Below the pieces are notes generated by a model. The model did no database searches. It saw only the letters and a program-made list of their open reading frames with translations, and was not told where the DNA came from. Source: RYN-230 sp963718305 (GTDB taxonomy: Bacteria; Actinomycetota; Actinomycetes; Streptosporangiales; Streptosporangiaceae). From it: a stretch of 64,000 bases of DNA. The position numbers and the translations under genes are program-made. Below, one piece after another: positions 37,162 to 47,315 of this stretch. The stretch is taken from NCBI GenBank assembly GCA_963718305.1, contig CAVQZG010000007.1, forward strand, positions 451,081 through 515,080. The letters are read 5' to 3'. Numbering within the stretch: position 1 is the first letter of the stretch; each line of letters opens with the position of its first letter.

Positions 37162-38106
37162 CTATCCCTGGCCAGCGCCCATGTCCGCGCCGTTCAGGAC
37201 CTTCAGCAGGTCCGTGGTGAGCGGCGGCGTGTCCGATGCCCCGAGCGCGGAGCCGGCGCGGGCCCGGCCCGCCGCGGACCGGCACCAGGCCCACATCCGG
37301 TCCAGTTCGTCACGGTCGAGCACCGGGCTCCCGGGCCGGGGGAGCAGCACCGGCCACTTCCAGGCCGCGGCCTGCGCGGCCACCTTCGCCCCGCCGGCCA
37401 CCGGGTCCACGGCCAGCGCGGGCACCCCCTGCTTGAGGGCCAGCACCAGCCCGTGCAGGCGGGTGGTCACCACCACGTCGGCCCGGGCGATCACCGCCTC
37501 GACCTGCGCGGCCGTGGCTGGGCTGTGCCAGTCGGCGTGCGCCAGCCGGGTGTCCACCGTCAGCCGGGCACAGTCGAGCGTGGCCAGCCAGGCGCGGAGT
37601 TCCCCGGCCAGCGGGACGTGCCGCCCCCGGGCGGCGTATTCGGGCTGCGCTCCGGCCAGGATGACCGCGGCCACCGGCACCGCGGGCACGGGCACGGTGG
37701 CGGCGAGGTCCAGCCGCCCGGCCGTGCCGGGCGCGTCCCGGGGGAGCACCTGGTGAAATCCCGTCACCGCCGGGTCGGCAGGGTCGATCACGGACACGCC
37801 GACCGCGACCCGGTAGCAGCCCCGGTAGCGCTCGTGCAGCTGCTCGACCTGCCATCCGTGCACCGGTCCGCAGGTGAACACCAGGTGGGTGTAGTCCTCC
37901 GGCGGACAGTCCTCCAGTGTCCGGTCTGCGGGCCGGAAGACCGGGCTCCAGGCCAGGTCGCACCGGAAACCCGCGTCGCTCAGTGCCGCGCGGGCCGCCT
38001 CCATGGCCAGCACGTCCCCCGCGGTCGCCTCACCATGCAGGAAACTCGGCCAGCCCACGATGAGCACCCGGCCGCGGCCCGTTCCGGGCGGCTGACGGCC
38101 GGTCAC
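37162..38106 (-). CDS. Polysaccharide pyruvyl transferase family protein
   Basis: 314 residues from GTG 38106, overlapping the cyclase stop by 4 nt. N-terminal RVLIVGWPSFLHGEATAGDVLA and C-terminal ADVVVTTRLHGLVLALKQGVPALAVD (~240) are the two recognisable GT-B-like halves of pyruvyl transferases (CsaB/WcaK type), which add ketal pyruvate to sugars. Fits decoration of the surface glycan; co-transcribed with the cyclase. Confidence 0.75.
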   Translation of the reverse strand: MTGRQPPGTGRGRVLIVGWPSFLHGEATAGDVLAMEAARAALSDAGFRCDLAWSPVFRPADRTLEDCPPEDYTHLVFTCGPVHGWQVEQLHERYRGCYRVAVGVSVIDPADPAVTGFHQVLPRDAPGTAGRLDLAATVPVPAVPVAAVILAGAQPEYAARGRHVPLAGELRAWLATLDCARLTVDTRLAHADWHSPATAAQVEAVIARADVVVTTRLHGLVLALKQGVPALAVDPVAGGAKVAAQAAAWKWPVLLPRPGSPVLDRDELDRMWAWCRSAAGRARAGSALGASDTPPLTTDLLKVLNGADMGAGQG

Positions 38107-38969
38107 GGCAGGACCGCGAGCGCGCGGCCGGGTGCCCCGGTCCCGTCCACCAGGTTCAGCGGGAGGAACAGGAACCACGCGCCGCGCGGGGGCAGGCGGT
38201 CCAGGCCCCGCAGGGCCTCCACGAAGACCATGCCCCGGCTGAGGCCGGCCGAGATGCGTGGGGCCGCCCCCTTCGGCCGGGCCGATGGACAAGCCGTCCG
38301 TGCCAGGCGCACCGGACCCCGCGCTCATGCAGCCAGCTGACCGCCTCGGGCGTCGGGGCCGGCGCAGCCCGGCCCGGTGCCGTGCACCAGAGCGTCCGTG
38401 CCGTACCCGGCTCCCTCGGGACCGCTGCGGTAGCGGCGGTCCCAGCCGGTGCGCAGCAGCACCACGTCGCCGGCGTGGATCATTCCGTGGGCGTCCTCCC
38501 AGGCGGTGAGCTCGGCCACGGTGACCGGCGGGCTGGTCCCGCCGCTGGTCGTCCCGCTCAGCCCCGTGACGTCCACGACGGTGGCCGGGCCTGCGGCCGT
38601 GAGCAGCGGCAGCTTGTCCACGCCGATCTCACCGGCCGGGCCGGCGTGGGGCAGCCGGCTGCCCGGCGGCGGGATGAAATGCCGCGGGGCGTCGATGTGG
38701 GTGCCGGTGTGCTCGTCCATGACCAGCCAGCGGGTCTGGTAGCTGCCCCCGGTCTGCGGGCGGACCGGCTGCGGGTCGCCGGGCCGGTCCGCGAACCAGG
38801 TCCATACCGTGGCCCGGAACGGCATGTGCCCTGGCCACGTGCCGGGCAGCTGCTCGGCCAGTGGCAAGGTCAGGTCGATCACCTCGTGTCCGGCCAGCAG
38901 GCCGGTGAGCTCGCGGCTCACGTCCCTCCCGGGCGCGCGGCCCGTGCTGTCCGCGGGTACCGCGGTCAT
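38103..38969 (-). CDS. Cyclase-family (kynurenine-formamidase-like) protein, frameshifted
   Basis: About 288 residues. ATG 38969 overlaps the stop of the FAD/Fe-S gene. The metal motif HTGTHIDAPRHF (~85-96) and IDLTLPLAEQLPGTWPG define the cyclase family, metal-dependent hydrolases such as kynurenine formamidase. Three single-base shifts near 38350, 38310 and 38260 break the C-terminal third; residues such as SWLHERGVRC, GTDGLSIGPAEGG and GLSRGMVFVEALRGL can be read across the frames. Substrate unknown. Confidence 0.7.
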
Positions 38970-41900
38970 CGCCGGGCCGCCCGGAGCGCGGCGACGGCTC
39001 CCGCGGCGGCGGCGGTCAGGATCCCGGCCGTCGCGATGATCGTCGCGGCCCGGCTGGGCGCGGCGGGCCGGAGAGCTGCGGTCGTCTCAGGCCGTTCCGC
39101 GGGCAGGTCGCCTGCGGCGGCCAGCAGCTCGGCCAGGTGCATGGCTTCCCGGCTGCCGCTGTCCAGCTCGTGGATCTGGGTCCGGCAGCTGAAGCCGTCG
39201 GCGAGCACCACGGCGCCCGGGCTGGCCTCGCGCAGCCGGGGCAGCAGCACCTGCTCGGCGAGGCCTCGCTGACCTCGGCGTGGCCGGGCTGGAAGCCGAA
39301 GTTGCCCGCCAGCCCGCAGCAGCCGGAGTCCAGGTGCTCGGCTTCCGCGCCCGCGGACTTCAGCAGGCTGGCGTCGGCGTCCCAGCCGAGCACCGCGTGC
39401 TGGTGGCAGTGCACCTGGGCCAGCACCTCACGGCGGCAGCTCGGGGGGCTGCCAGCCGGGAGTGTGCTCGGTCAGCAGCTCGGCCAGGGTGACCGTGTGG
39501 TCGCGCAGCCGCAGTACGTCCTGGTCGTCCGGGAACAGCTCCGCCGCGTCGGACGCGGAATACCGCGGTGCAGCTGGGCTCCAGCCCGACCACGAAGCCG
39601 CCGGCCCGCACATGCTCGGCGCAGCTGGTTCACGGTGCGCTGCAGGACCCGCTTGGCCGTGCCGAGCTGGCCGGTGGAAATCCAGGTCAGGCCGCAGCAC
39701 AGCGGTTCAGCCGGGATCTCCACCTGCCAGCCGGCGTCTTCCAGCACCGCCACCGCGGCCTGGCCGGCGTGCGGGTGGAAATGGTTGGTGAAGGTGTCCG
39801 GCCAGAGCAGCACCGTGCCGCGCTGGCCCGTCCCGCGCGCGGCCGCGGCGGGCGTACCAGCGCTGCAGGTCTCGCCCGCGAACAGCGGCACCTCCCGCGG
39901 CTCGACGCCCGCCGAGCGCGAGGCGCCGGCCCGGTGCAGCACCGGGGGCGTGGCTGAGCGGTGTTGACCACGCGGGCCAGCCGCAGCCGGCCGACAGCCC
40001 GGCCAGCAGCGGAAGCCAGCCGAGGGTGAAGTCGGAACGCGGGCCGCCGCCACGGCCGGCCCTGCCAGTGGTGGGCCAGGAACTCGGCCTTGTACGTGGC
40101 CATGTCCACGTTGGCCGGGCAGTCGGTCTTGCAGCCCTTGCAGGCCAGGCACAGATCGAGAGCGTCGTGGACCGCGTCGACGCGCCAGCCGTCCTTGACC
40201 GGTGAGTCGTCGTGGCCGTGCAGCATCTCGAACAGCAGCCGGGCCCGGCCCCGGGTGGAATGCTCCTCCTCCTGGGTGACCTGGTAGGAGGGGCACATCA
40301 CCGCGCCGCCCTGGGTGTCGTGCTGGCGGCACTTGCCTACGCCCACGCACCGGTTGGCGGCCTGGGCGAACGACCCCCGTCGTCCGGGTAGCGGAAGAAC
40401 AGGTCCTGCGGCGTGGCCGGGCGCCCAGTCGCCACCGAGCCGCAGGTGCTCGTCGAGCCGGGCCGGGCGGACCACCTTGCCCGGGTTCATCTTGTCGCCG
40501 GGGTCGAAGATGTCCTTGAGCTCGCCGAACGCCCCGACCAGCTCGGGGCCGAACATGCGGCCCAGCAGCTCGCCGCGGGACTGGCCGTCGCCGTGCTCGC
40601 CGGACAGTGACCCGCCGTGCTTCACGACCAGGTCCGCGGCGCGCTCCATGAACCGCCGGTAGATGGCGACGCCCTCGGCCGTGTACAGGTCGAACGGGAT
40701 CCGGGTGTGCACGCAGCCCTGGCCGAAGTGCCCGTACAGGCTGGCATGTCGTCGTCGCTGTAGCCGAACTCGTCGTACAGCTGGTTCAGGTCGCGCAGGT
40801 AGTCGCCGAGCCGCTCCGGCGCGACCGCCGAGTCCTCCCAGCCCTCCCAGGTGTCCGGCTGGCCGGGACGTGCGCGGTGGCGCCCAGCCCGGCCTCGCGG
40901 ACCTGCCACAGCTCGTTCTCCCGGGCCGGGTCGTCGAGGAACTCGACCGCGGGGTCGTGCTCGGTGTCGTGCAGGGCGTCCAGCATCCGCTGCGCCGCCT
41001 GGTCCGACCTCGTCCTGGGTGTCCCCGCCGAACTGGACCATCAGGAACGCCGCCCCCTCCGGCAGCTCCTGCAGCGCCTGCGGGTTCATGTGCTTGACCT
41101 GCTCGTCGTGGATCAGCCGGTTGTCCAGGCCCTCCAGGGCGATCGGTGGTCGTGCGGCAGGATCGCGGGCACCGCGTCGGCGGCCTTGTCCACGCTGGGG
41201 TAGCCGAGCACGACCAGGCTCCGCTCGGGCAGCACCGGGATCAGCTTCAGCTCGGCGCGCAGCACGGTGACCAGCGTGGACTCGCTGCCGACCAGCAGCC
41301 CGGCGACGTCGAAACCGTGCTCGGGGAGCAGCGAGTCCAGGTTGTAGCCGGACACGCGGCGCGGGATGTCCGGGTACCGCTCGCCGGATCAGGTCGGCGT
41401 ACTGCTCGCGGAGCCGCCGCAGCCGCCGGTAGATCTCGCGCCCGGCGGTCCCCGCGCCGCTCGATCGCCGCGTACTCGTCGTCGTCGGTCGGCCCGCACC
41501 AGAACCGGGTGCCGTCGTAGAGCAGCACCTCCAGCGCGGCGACGTTGTCCACCACCTTGCCGGTGCGCTGAGCCGTCGCGCCGCAGGAGTTGTTGCCGAT
41601 CATCCCGCCGAGCGTGCAGTTCATATGAGTCGCAGGCTCCGGGCCGAAGCGGAGGCTGCGCCGCCGACAGGTGTTCGTTGAGGACATCCAGGACGATGCC
41701 CGGCTCCACGATGCAGGTGCGCTCCTGCTCGATCCACGGACTCGACCCGGTGGCAGTACTTCGACCAGTCCAGCATCACCGCGGCGTTGGTGCACTGCCC
41801 CGCCAGGCTGGTGCCGCCGCCGCGGGACAGGACCGGGACGTCGTACTCCCGGCACACCGCGACCGCCTCCACGGCCGCCTCGGGGGTGCGGGGCAGGACA

Positions 41901-42058
41901 ACGCCGATCGGCACCTGCCGGAAGTTGGACGCGTCGGTGGAGTAGGCGCCGCGGGTGCCCGCGTCGAACCGGACCTCGCCATCCACCCGGTCGCGCAGAT
42001 CCCGTTCCAGGCCGTCTGCCTGCCTCCTGGTCACGTCGTCGAGTAGCCCACTGACCAT
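38966..42058 (-). pseudogene. FAD-binding and Fe-S oxidoreductase, at least a dozen frameshifts
   Basis: Starts at ATG 42058 (AAGGAGG, 7-nt spacing). About 1030 residues read across all three frames. Order: FAD_binding_4 (SRGGGTSLAGQC, MIGNNSCGATAQ), FAD-oxidase C-terminal domain (LSGEHGDGQSRGELLG, FDPGDKMNPGKVVRP), two Fe-S motifs (CVGVGKCRQ, CLACKGCKTDCPANVDM) and a CCG-type domain (PLCCGLTW, SGCCGLAGNFGF). The family oxidises 2-hydroxy acids such as D-lactate or glycolate. Breaks occur near 41755, 41640, 41455, 41385, 41145, 41015, 40870, 40745, 40425, 40378, 40040, 39620, 39560, 39430 and 39260. There is little sign of nonsense or loss between breaks, so poor consensus is as likely as decay. 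Confidence 0.75.
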
Positions 42059-42080
42059 CGATGTCCTCCTTGATGTCCGC

Positions 42081-42954
42081 CTAGCCGGGCATGGTTTCGC
42101 CGCCGACGGGGGCCAGCACCTCGCCGGAGTAGTAACTCGACATCCGGCCTGCCGCGAAGAACACGTACGACGGCGCGATCTCGTCGGGGTGCGCGGCGCG
42201 GCCCATCGGTACCTGGGCGCCGAAGTTGCTGACCTTCTCCTCGTCGAAGGTGGCCGGGATCAGCGGCGTCCATACCGGGCCCGGTGCGACGCTGTTGACC
42301 CGGATGCCGCGCTCCTGGAAGGCCTGGGCCAGGGAGTAGGTGAGGGCCAGGATCGCTCCCTTGGTGGCTGAGTAGTCGATCAGGGTCTTGTTGCCGCGCA
42401 GGCCGTTGATGGACGCGGTGTTGATGACGGCGCCCCCGTCGGGCAGGTGCGGGTAGGCCGCCTTGGTGGTCCAGAAGTAGCTGTAGATGTTGACCTTGAA
42501 CGTGCGGTCCCACTGCTGCGTGGTCAGCTCGGCGAAGTCCTGCACCGGCTGCTGGGTGGCGACGTTGTTGACCAGGATGTCCAGGCCACCCAGCTCATGC
42601 ACCGCCTGGTCGACGGCCCGCTGGCAGTTGGCCTCCTCGGCCAGGTCACCGCGGATGGTCACGCAGCGATGCCGCCGGCTTCTTGATCAGTTCGGCGGTG
42701 TGCCGCGCGTCCTCGTCCTCCTGCCCGGACAGGTAGGCAATGGCCACGTCGGCGCCTTCCTTGGCGAACGCCACGGCGACCGCCCGGCCGATGCCCGAGT
42801 CGCCGCCGGTGACCAGCGCGCGCTTCCCGGCCAGCAGGCCGCGGCCCTCGTAGTCCCGCATCTCGTCGCGCGGCTGCGGGTCCATCTCGCCGGTCCGGCC
42901 GGGGTACTCCTGGCTCTGCTCCGGCGCCGGGCTTTCCTGTGAGGGGGTGCTCAT
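42081..42954 (-). CDS. General-stress SDR oxidoreductase (YghA/YdaD type), frameshifted
   Basis: About 291 residues from ATG 42954 (GGAGGAG upstream). The extended N-terminus EYPGRTGEMDPQPRDEMRDY is typical of this SDR group. Cofactor motif TGGDSGIGRAVA (~50), LVNNVATQQ, catalytic Ser in NTASINGL and YSATKG (~205), C-terminal APVGGETMPG. A one-base shift near 42660 separates the halves. Likely NAD(P)-dependent sugar or alcohol dehydrogenase of stress response. Confidence 0.85.
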
Positions 42955-43198
42955 CGCGTGCATCTCCTCCATGAACGGCGGCCGGCCGGAACGGCTCCCG
43001 GGTCGGCGGCCTAGGCGTGACGGCCGGTCCGGCCGCGCGGCTACCCGGGGGCCGCGCAGCGAAACGGCCAGACGGCCTGGCGAATCTGGCCGGGGACGGT
43101 TTGCCCCGGTCCTGCCGGGAAGCGGCGGTACCCCCGGAACGTGAAGGCCAATCCCGGAACGGGGGCAACCCACCGCGACGAGCGGCAGAGGAGGAACC

Positions 43199-43774
43199 AT
43201 GCCGAGTGTGTTCGACGTACTGGGCCAGGATCATCAAGAGGTCAGGCGGATGCTGTCCGAGCTCGAAAAGGGCCCGACCGCCACGACCGGCGCCAGCGAC
43301 AACCACCTGATGCTCCGCAAGAAGATGGTGGAGCAGCTGATCATCGAGGAATCCAAGCACGAAGCGCTGGAGGAGATGTACTTCTGGCCCGTCGTGCGGG
43401 ACCGGCTCCCCGACGGGAACCACCTCGCGGACACCGCCACCGGCCAGGAGCAGGAAGGCAAGCAAGTCCTGGATAAGCTGGACAAGCTGAATGCAGACCA
43501 GCCCGAATTCGAGCAGCTGGTGCTGAAGTTCATCACCGCGGGCCGGGAGCACATCGCCTACGAGGAGTCCGAGGTCTGGCCGCTGCTGCGCGGAACGCTC
43601 ACCGAGGAGGAGGCCGTCAGCATCGGCGACAAGATCGCCGCGGGCAAGAAGACCGCCCCGACCCGCCCCCACCCGAACACGCCGCCATCACCGGGCGTGC
43701 TCAAGGGGGCCGGTCCCGCGGTAGCTGCAGCCGACCGGGTCCGCGACGCGGCATCCGGCCGGGGCCGGGACTGA
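43199..43774 (+). CDS. Hemerythrin-domain protein
   Basis: 191 residues, AGAGGAGG site before ATG 43199. Four-helix hemerythrin/HHE pattern with iron ligands in GQDHQEVRRML (~11), ESKHEALEEMYFWPVV (~54-58) and AGREHIAYEESEVWPLL (~120). The C-terminal ~50 residues are Pro/Ala-rich and disordered. Such proteins bind O2, NO or iron; here among stress genes (SDR, catalase-type genes). Divergent from the SDR gene with ~245 bp between. Confidence 0.85.
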   Translation: MPSVFDVLGQDHQEVRRMLSELEKGPTATTGASDNHLMLRKKMVEQLIIEESKHEALEEMYFWPVVRDRLPDGNHLADTATGQEQEGKQVLDKLDKLNADQPEFEQLVLKFITAGREHIAYEESEVWPLLRGTLTEEEAVSIGDKIAAGKKTAPTRPHPNTPPSPGVLKGAGPAVAAADRVRDAASGRGRD

Positions 43775-43954
43775 CGGACTGCGGCAAGCAGCCGCGGTGC
43801 TCGCGGCTCGCAGGCTAGCCGCTCCGGCCGGGGCGGGCCCAGGTGCCCAGCCCCGGCCGGTTATCCGGTGCATGAGCGGCGCCGCGGACCGGTGCTGTGT
43901 TTCGCCGGCCGTCTCCGGGGCAGCGCCAGGCTCTCCAGCACGGAGGAGGCGTTA

Positions 43955-45202
43955 ATGAAGGCGGTTACCTGGCACGGCCAGCGTGACGTCCGGGTGGAGC
44001 AGGTTCCTGATCCGGTGATCAAGGAACCGAACGACGCCATCGTGCGGATCACCAGCACCAACATATGCGGCTCGGACCTGCATCTGTACGAGGTCCTGGC
44101 GGCGTTCATGGAGCCCGGGGACATCCTGGGCCACGAACCCATGGGCGTGGTCGAGGAGGTTGGCCCGGAGGCCGCTGGGCACATCGCGCCTGGCGACCGG
44201 GTGGTGATTCCGTTCAATATCTCGTGCGGTCACTGCTGGATGTGCGAACGGCAGCTGTTCGCCCAGTGCGAGACCACCCAGAACCGGGAGCAGGGCAAGG
44301 GCGCCTCGCTGTTCGGCTACACCAAGCTGTACGGTCAGGTCCCGGGCGGCCAGGCTGAGTTCCTGCGGGTGCCGCAGGCCCAGTTCGGGCCGGTCCAGGT
44401 GCCCGAGGGTCCGCCGGACGACCGCTTCGTGTACCTGTCCGACATCCTGCCCACCGCGTGGCAGGCGGCCCGGTATGCGGATATCCCGGAAGGCGGGAGC
44501 GTGGCCGTGTACGGGCTCGGGCCCGTCGGCCAGTTCGCGGCACGCTGCGCGAAGGTCATGGGTGCGGAACGCGTGTTCGGCGTGGATCTCGTGCCCGAGC
44601 GGCTGGAGATGGGCCGCCGGCACGGCATCGAGGCCGTCGACGCCACCGCGGTCAGCGATGTGCCCGCCTTCATCCTGGAGCAGACCGCGGGCCGCGGGCC
44701 GGACAGCGTGATCGACGCCGTGGGGATGGAAGCACACGGCAACCCGGTCACGAAGATCAGTCAGGGGGTGGCCGCGCGGCTGCCCGGCGCCCTCGGCGAG
44801 AAGGTGGCCGGGCAGTTCGCGGTGGACCGGCTCAAGGGCCTGCTGGACTCGATCGCGACCGTGCGCCGGGGCGGGACGGTCTCGATCAGCGGCGTCTACG
44901 GCGGGGCCATCGACCCGCTGCCGATGTTGGACATGTTCGATAAGGGCATCCAGATCCGCATGGGCCAGTGTCACGTGCGCCGCTGGATCGCCGAGATCAT
45001 GCCGTACCTGGAAGACGACGCCGATCCGCTGGGCACGGCCGACATGGCCAGCCACTACCTGCCCCTGGATCAGGCCCCCCAGGGCTACGAGAAGTTCCAG
45101 AAGAAGACCGACGGCTGCACGAAGGTCATCCTCCAGCCCGGCCGTACCGAGCCGGAGGTACATCCGGGCGGTGTGCCCGCCCAGCAGCCCGGCCCGGCCT
45201 GA
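43955..45202 (+). CDS. Zinc-dependent alcohol/formaldehyde dehydrogenase family
   Basis: 415 residues from ATG 43955 (GGAGGAG). MDR dehydrogenase: catalytic zinc Cys in ICGSDLH (~38), GHEPMGVVEEVG, structural-zinc cysteines in CGHCWMCERQLFAQC (~92-106), NAD motif VYGLGPVGQFAARCA (~185). Length and the insertion DSIATVRRGGTVSISGVYGG match glutathione-independent formaldehyde dehydrogenase-like proteins. No frameshift. A palindrome GCTGATCAGC follows at 45216-45225. Confidence 0.85.
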   Translation: MKAVTWHGQRDVRVEQVPDPVIKEPNDAIVRITSTNICGSDLHLYEVLAAFMEPGDILGHEPMGVVEEVGPEAAGHIAPGDRVVIPFNISCGHCWMCERQLFAQCETTQNREQGKGASLFGYTKLYGQVPGGQAEFLRVPQAQFGPVQVPEGPPDDRFVYLSDILPTAWQAARYADIPEGGSVAVYGLGPVGQFAARCAKVMGAERVFGVDLVPERLEMGRRHGIEAVDATAVSDVPAFILEQTAGRGPDSVIDAVGMEAHGNPVTKISQGVAARLPGALGEKVAGQFAVDRLKGLLDSIATVRRGGTVSISGVYGGAIDPLPMLDMFDKGIQIRMGQCHVRRWIAEIMPYLEDDADPLGTADMASHYLPLDQAPQGYEKFQKKTDGCTKVILQPGRTEPEVHPGGVPAQQPGPA

Positions 45203-45321
45203 CCCTCAGCCCGATGCTGATCAGCGGCCGATTACGCGGCGTCAGATATGTTGGCAGGTATCCGGCGCCAGGGCGTACCTGGTTCACGGCTCTCCGGGCT
45301 GACCTCCTGCGAGAGGACCTG

Positions 45322-45381
45322 ATGAGAGGATCGCGGGCGATGGCACTGCCTGCCGGGATGGAAGTGGGTGCACGCAGATGA
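45322..45381 (+). CDS. Possible 19-residue leader peptide coupled to the MEDS gene
   Basis: A short frame with an AGAGGA site (4 nt from ATG 45322) encodes 19 residues (MRGSRAMALPAGMEVGARR). Its TGA overlaps the ATG of the MEDS protein gene (ATGA). It may couple or attenuate translation; no family evidence. Confidence 0.35.
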   Translation: MRGSRAMALPAGMEVGARR

Positions 45382-46349
45382 GCGGGAGTTCCTCCCGCCT
45401 GCCGGGGCAGGTCCACGAAGCCGGCTTCTACGGTTCTGACGCCGAATTCCGCGCCCTGATCGTGCCGTTCGCCGAAGAAGGCATCGCCGCAGGCCAGCCA
45501 GTCATCCTCGGCTATGACCAGCGCAAGTCAGGCCTGCTGCGGTCGTGGCTCGGCGACCCTGCAGGGGTCACTTTCATCAACGACACGAGCCTGTACGCCA
45601 CACCCGCCAGCGCGATCGCCGCCTACCGCAAGCTGTTCGCCCGCCACGTCGCGGCGGGCGCCGCGCAGATCCGGATCGCCGGGGACGTGCCGCACGAGGG
45701 CAACGGCGGCAGCTTCGAGGGCTGGGACCGCTACGAATCAGCGGTCAACACCGTCTGGGACGACTTCCCGGTGCGCAGCCGGTGCCTGTACGACATCTCC
45801 ATCGCCGCTCCCCAGATCCTCGAGAGCGCGCTGCGCACTCATCCCTGCATCGTCCAGCCGTCAGGCACACGCCGTCTCAGTGACCGCTACCAGGACCCCG
45901 CCGCGTTCGAGGCGCTGCCGCCGCTGCCTGATCCGGTTGAGCAGTCCGCGCCCGCGCTCGACCTGGTCGAACCATCCCCAGCCCAGGCCCGGCACGCCGT
46001 CACCGCGACCGGCCGCGGCCATGTCCCTGACCCCAGGCTCCAGGAGCTGGTCCTGGGCGTGTCCGAAGCCGTAACTAACGCGCGGCGTCATGGCCGCCCG
46101 CCGGTGACCCTGCGTATCTGGGCGGTGGCCGGTCGTGTCGTGGTCCACGTGCACGACACCGGCCCCGGTCCTGCCGACCCACTGGCCGGGCTCACCCCCG
46201 CAGCAGGCGCGCCTAACCTGCCAGGTGCCGGGCTCTGGCTGATCCACATGCTCAACCTGCATCCCGCGCTTATCCGCTCCGGCGACGGGTTCACCCTGCG
46301 GCTGCGCGCCACGGCAACTGAGCTGCCTGCCGTGGCCACCCCCGGTTGA
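45378..46349 (+). CDS. MEDS-domain anti-sigma-type ATPase (RsbW-like)
   Basis: 323 residues. N-terminal MEDS (DcmR-type) sensory domain: HEAGFYGSDAEFRALIVPFAEEG and GQPVILGYD, with FEGWDRYES later (~1-160). C-terminal HATPase of the RsbW/SpoIIAB type: N box GVSEAVTNARRHG (~235), G boxes HDTGPGPADP and GAGLWLIHMLN. Expected to bind a STAS antagonist and sequester a sigma factor, or to signal a small-molecule or light cue. A STAS gene lies at 51.2 kb. Confidence 0.8.
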   Translation: MSGSSSRLPGQVHEAGFYGSDAEFRALIVPFAEEGIAAGQPVILGYDQRKSGLLRSWLGDPAGVTFINDTSLYATPASAIAAYRKLFARHVAAGAAQIRIAGDVPHEGNGGSFEGWDRYESAVNTVWDDFPVRSRCLYDISIAAPQILESALRTHPCIVQPSGTRRLSDRYQDPAAFEALPPLPDPVEQSAPALDLVEPSPAQARHAVTATGRGHVPDPRLQELVLGVSEAVTNARRHGRPPVTLRIWAVAGRVVVHVHDTGPGPADPLAGLTPAAGAPNLPGAGLWLIHMLNLHPALIRSGDGFTLRLRATATELPAVATPG

Positions 46350-46460
46350 CATCACACCACCACTGGCCTGTCCGTGGGCCCCAGCTGGATCGCTGGGCAG
46401 AAAGCTGCCTGACCCAGTCCACCCGCTGGCTCACTGTGAAATGGTGGTTCAGGGGGTCTC

Positions 46461-47286
46461 ATGAACCAAGTCCAGCAAATCCTGGCGGGCGTCGATCCGG
46501 CCAGGCCAGCACCGGCACGAATTTACGATTACCTCCTAGGCGGGACGGCCAACTTCCAGTCCGACCGGGACGCGGCGGAGCGGATCACGGCACTGGTCCC
46601 CGAACTCAGGGACTGCGCCTGGGCTAACCGCGGATTCCATCAGCGGGCAGCCAGGTGGATAGCCCAGCATGGATCCGCCAGTTCATCGACATCGGCTCCG
46701 GGCTGCCGACCGTGGGTAACACTCACGAGGTCGTGCGCCTCGTGGATTCCGACTGCCGGGTCGTGTACGCCGACAATGACCCGATGGTCTGCGAGCAGGC
46801 AGGCGCCTGCTGAGCGAGGATCACGCCGTCCGCATAATCCGCGGGGATCTGCGTGAACCTGAGCACCTGCTCGGACATCCGGATGTACGTGAGCTGATCG
46901 ATTTCAGCCAGCCCGTCGGCCTGCTGATGACCGCGGTGGTGCATTTCGTGCCAGACGAATCCGACCCGCAGGCCCTGCTGGCACGTTACATGGATGCTCT
47001 TGCGCCAGGGAGCTACCTGTCCTTGTCGCATCTGACCGACGATCACAAGCCGCCGCGCGCGGTGCAGGAGTTCTGCCGGGTCTTCGACCACGCCACCGAG
47101 CAGATGCATTTCCGGTCAAAGCCTGAAGTGGAGCGCTTCTTCACCGGCCTGGACCTTGTCTCGGCCCAGCACGGAAACGCTGAGGGACAGCTCTGCCACG
47201 CCGGTGACTGGGGCGCGGAAGACCTGGCGCTGGCCGACAGCGATGGCTCGCACTGGCTCTACTGCGGGGTGGCCCGGCGCCCCTGA
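46461..47286 (+). CDS. DUF574-family SAM-dependent methyltransferase, frameshifted
   Basis: About 275 residues from ATG 46461 (GGGGGTCTC upstream). N-terminus RPAPARIYDYLLGGTANFQSDRDAAE is diagnostic of this large actinobacterial family. SAM site FIDIGSGLPTVGNTHEV, then VVYADNDPMV, LMTAVVHFVPDESDP, LSHLTDD and FFTGLDLV. Single-base shifts near 46672 and 46800 break it. Acceptor molecules of the family are mostly unknown. Confidence 0.8.
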
Positions 47287-47315
47287 TCGTGACCATGCGC
47301 CGTGATGGCTGGTGC

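Noticed and set aside
38966..42058. Several separate small genes
   Set aside because: Each short frame carries consecutive motifs of one FAD/Fe-S oxidoreductase, so they are pieces of one gene.
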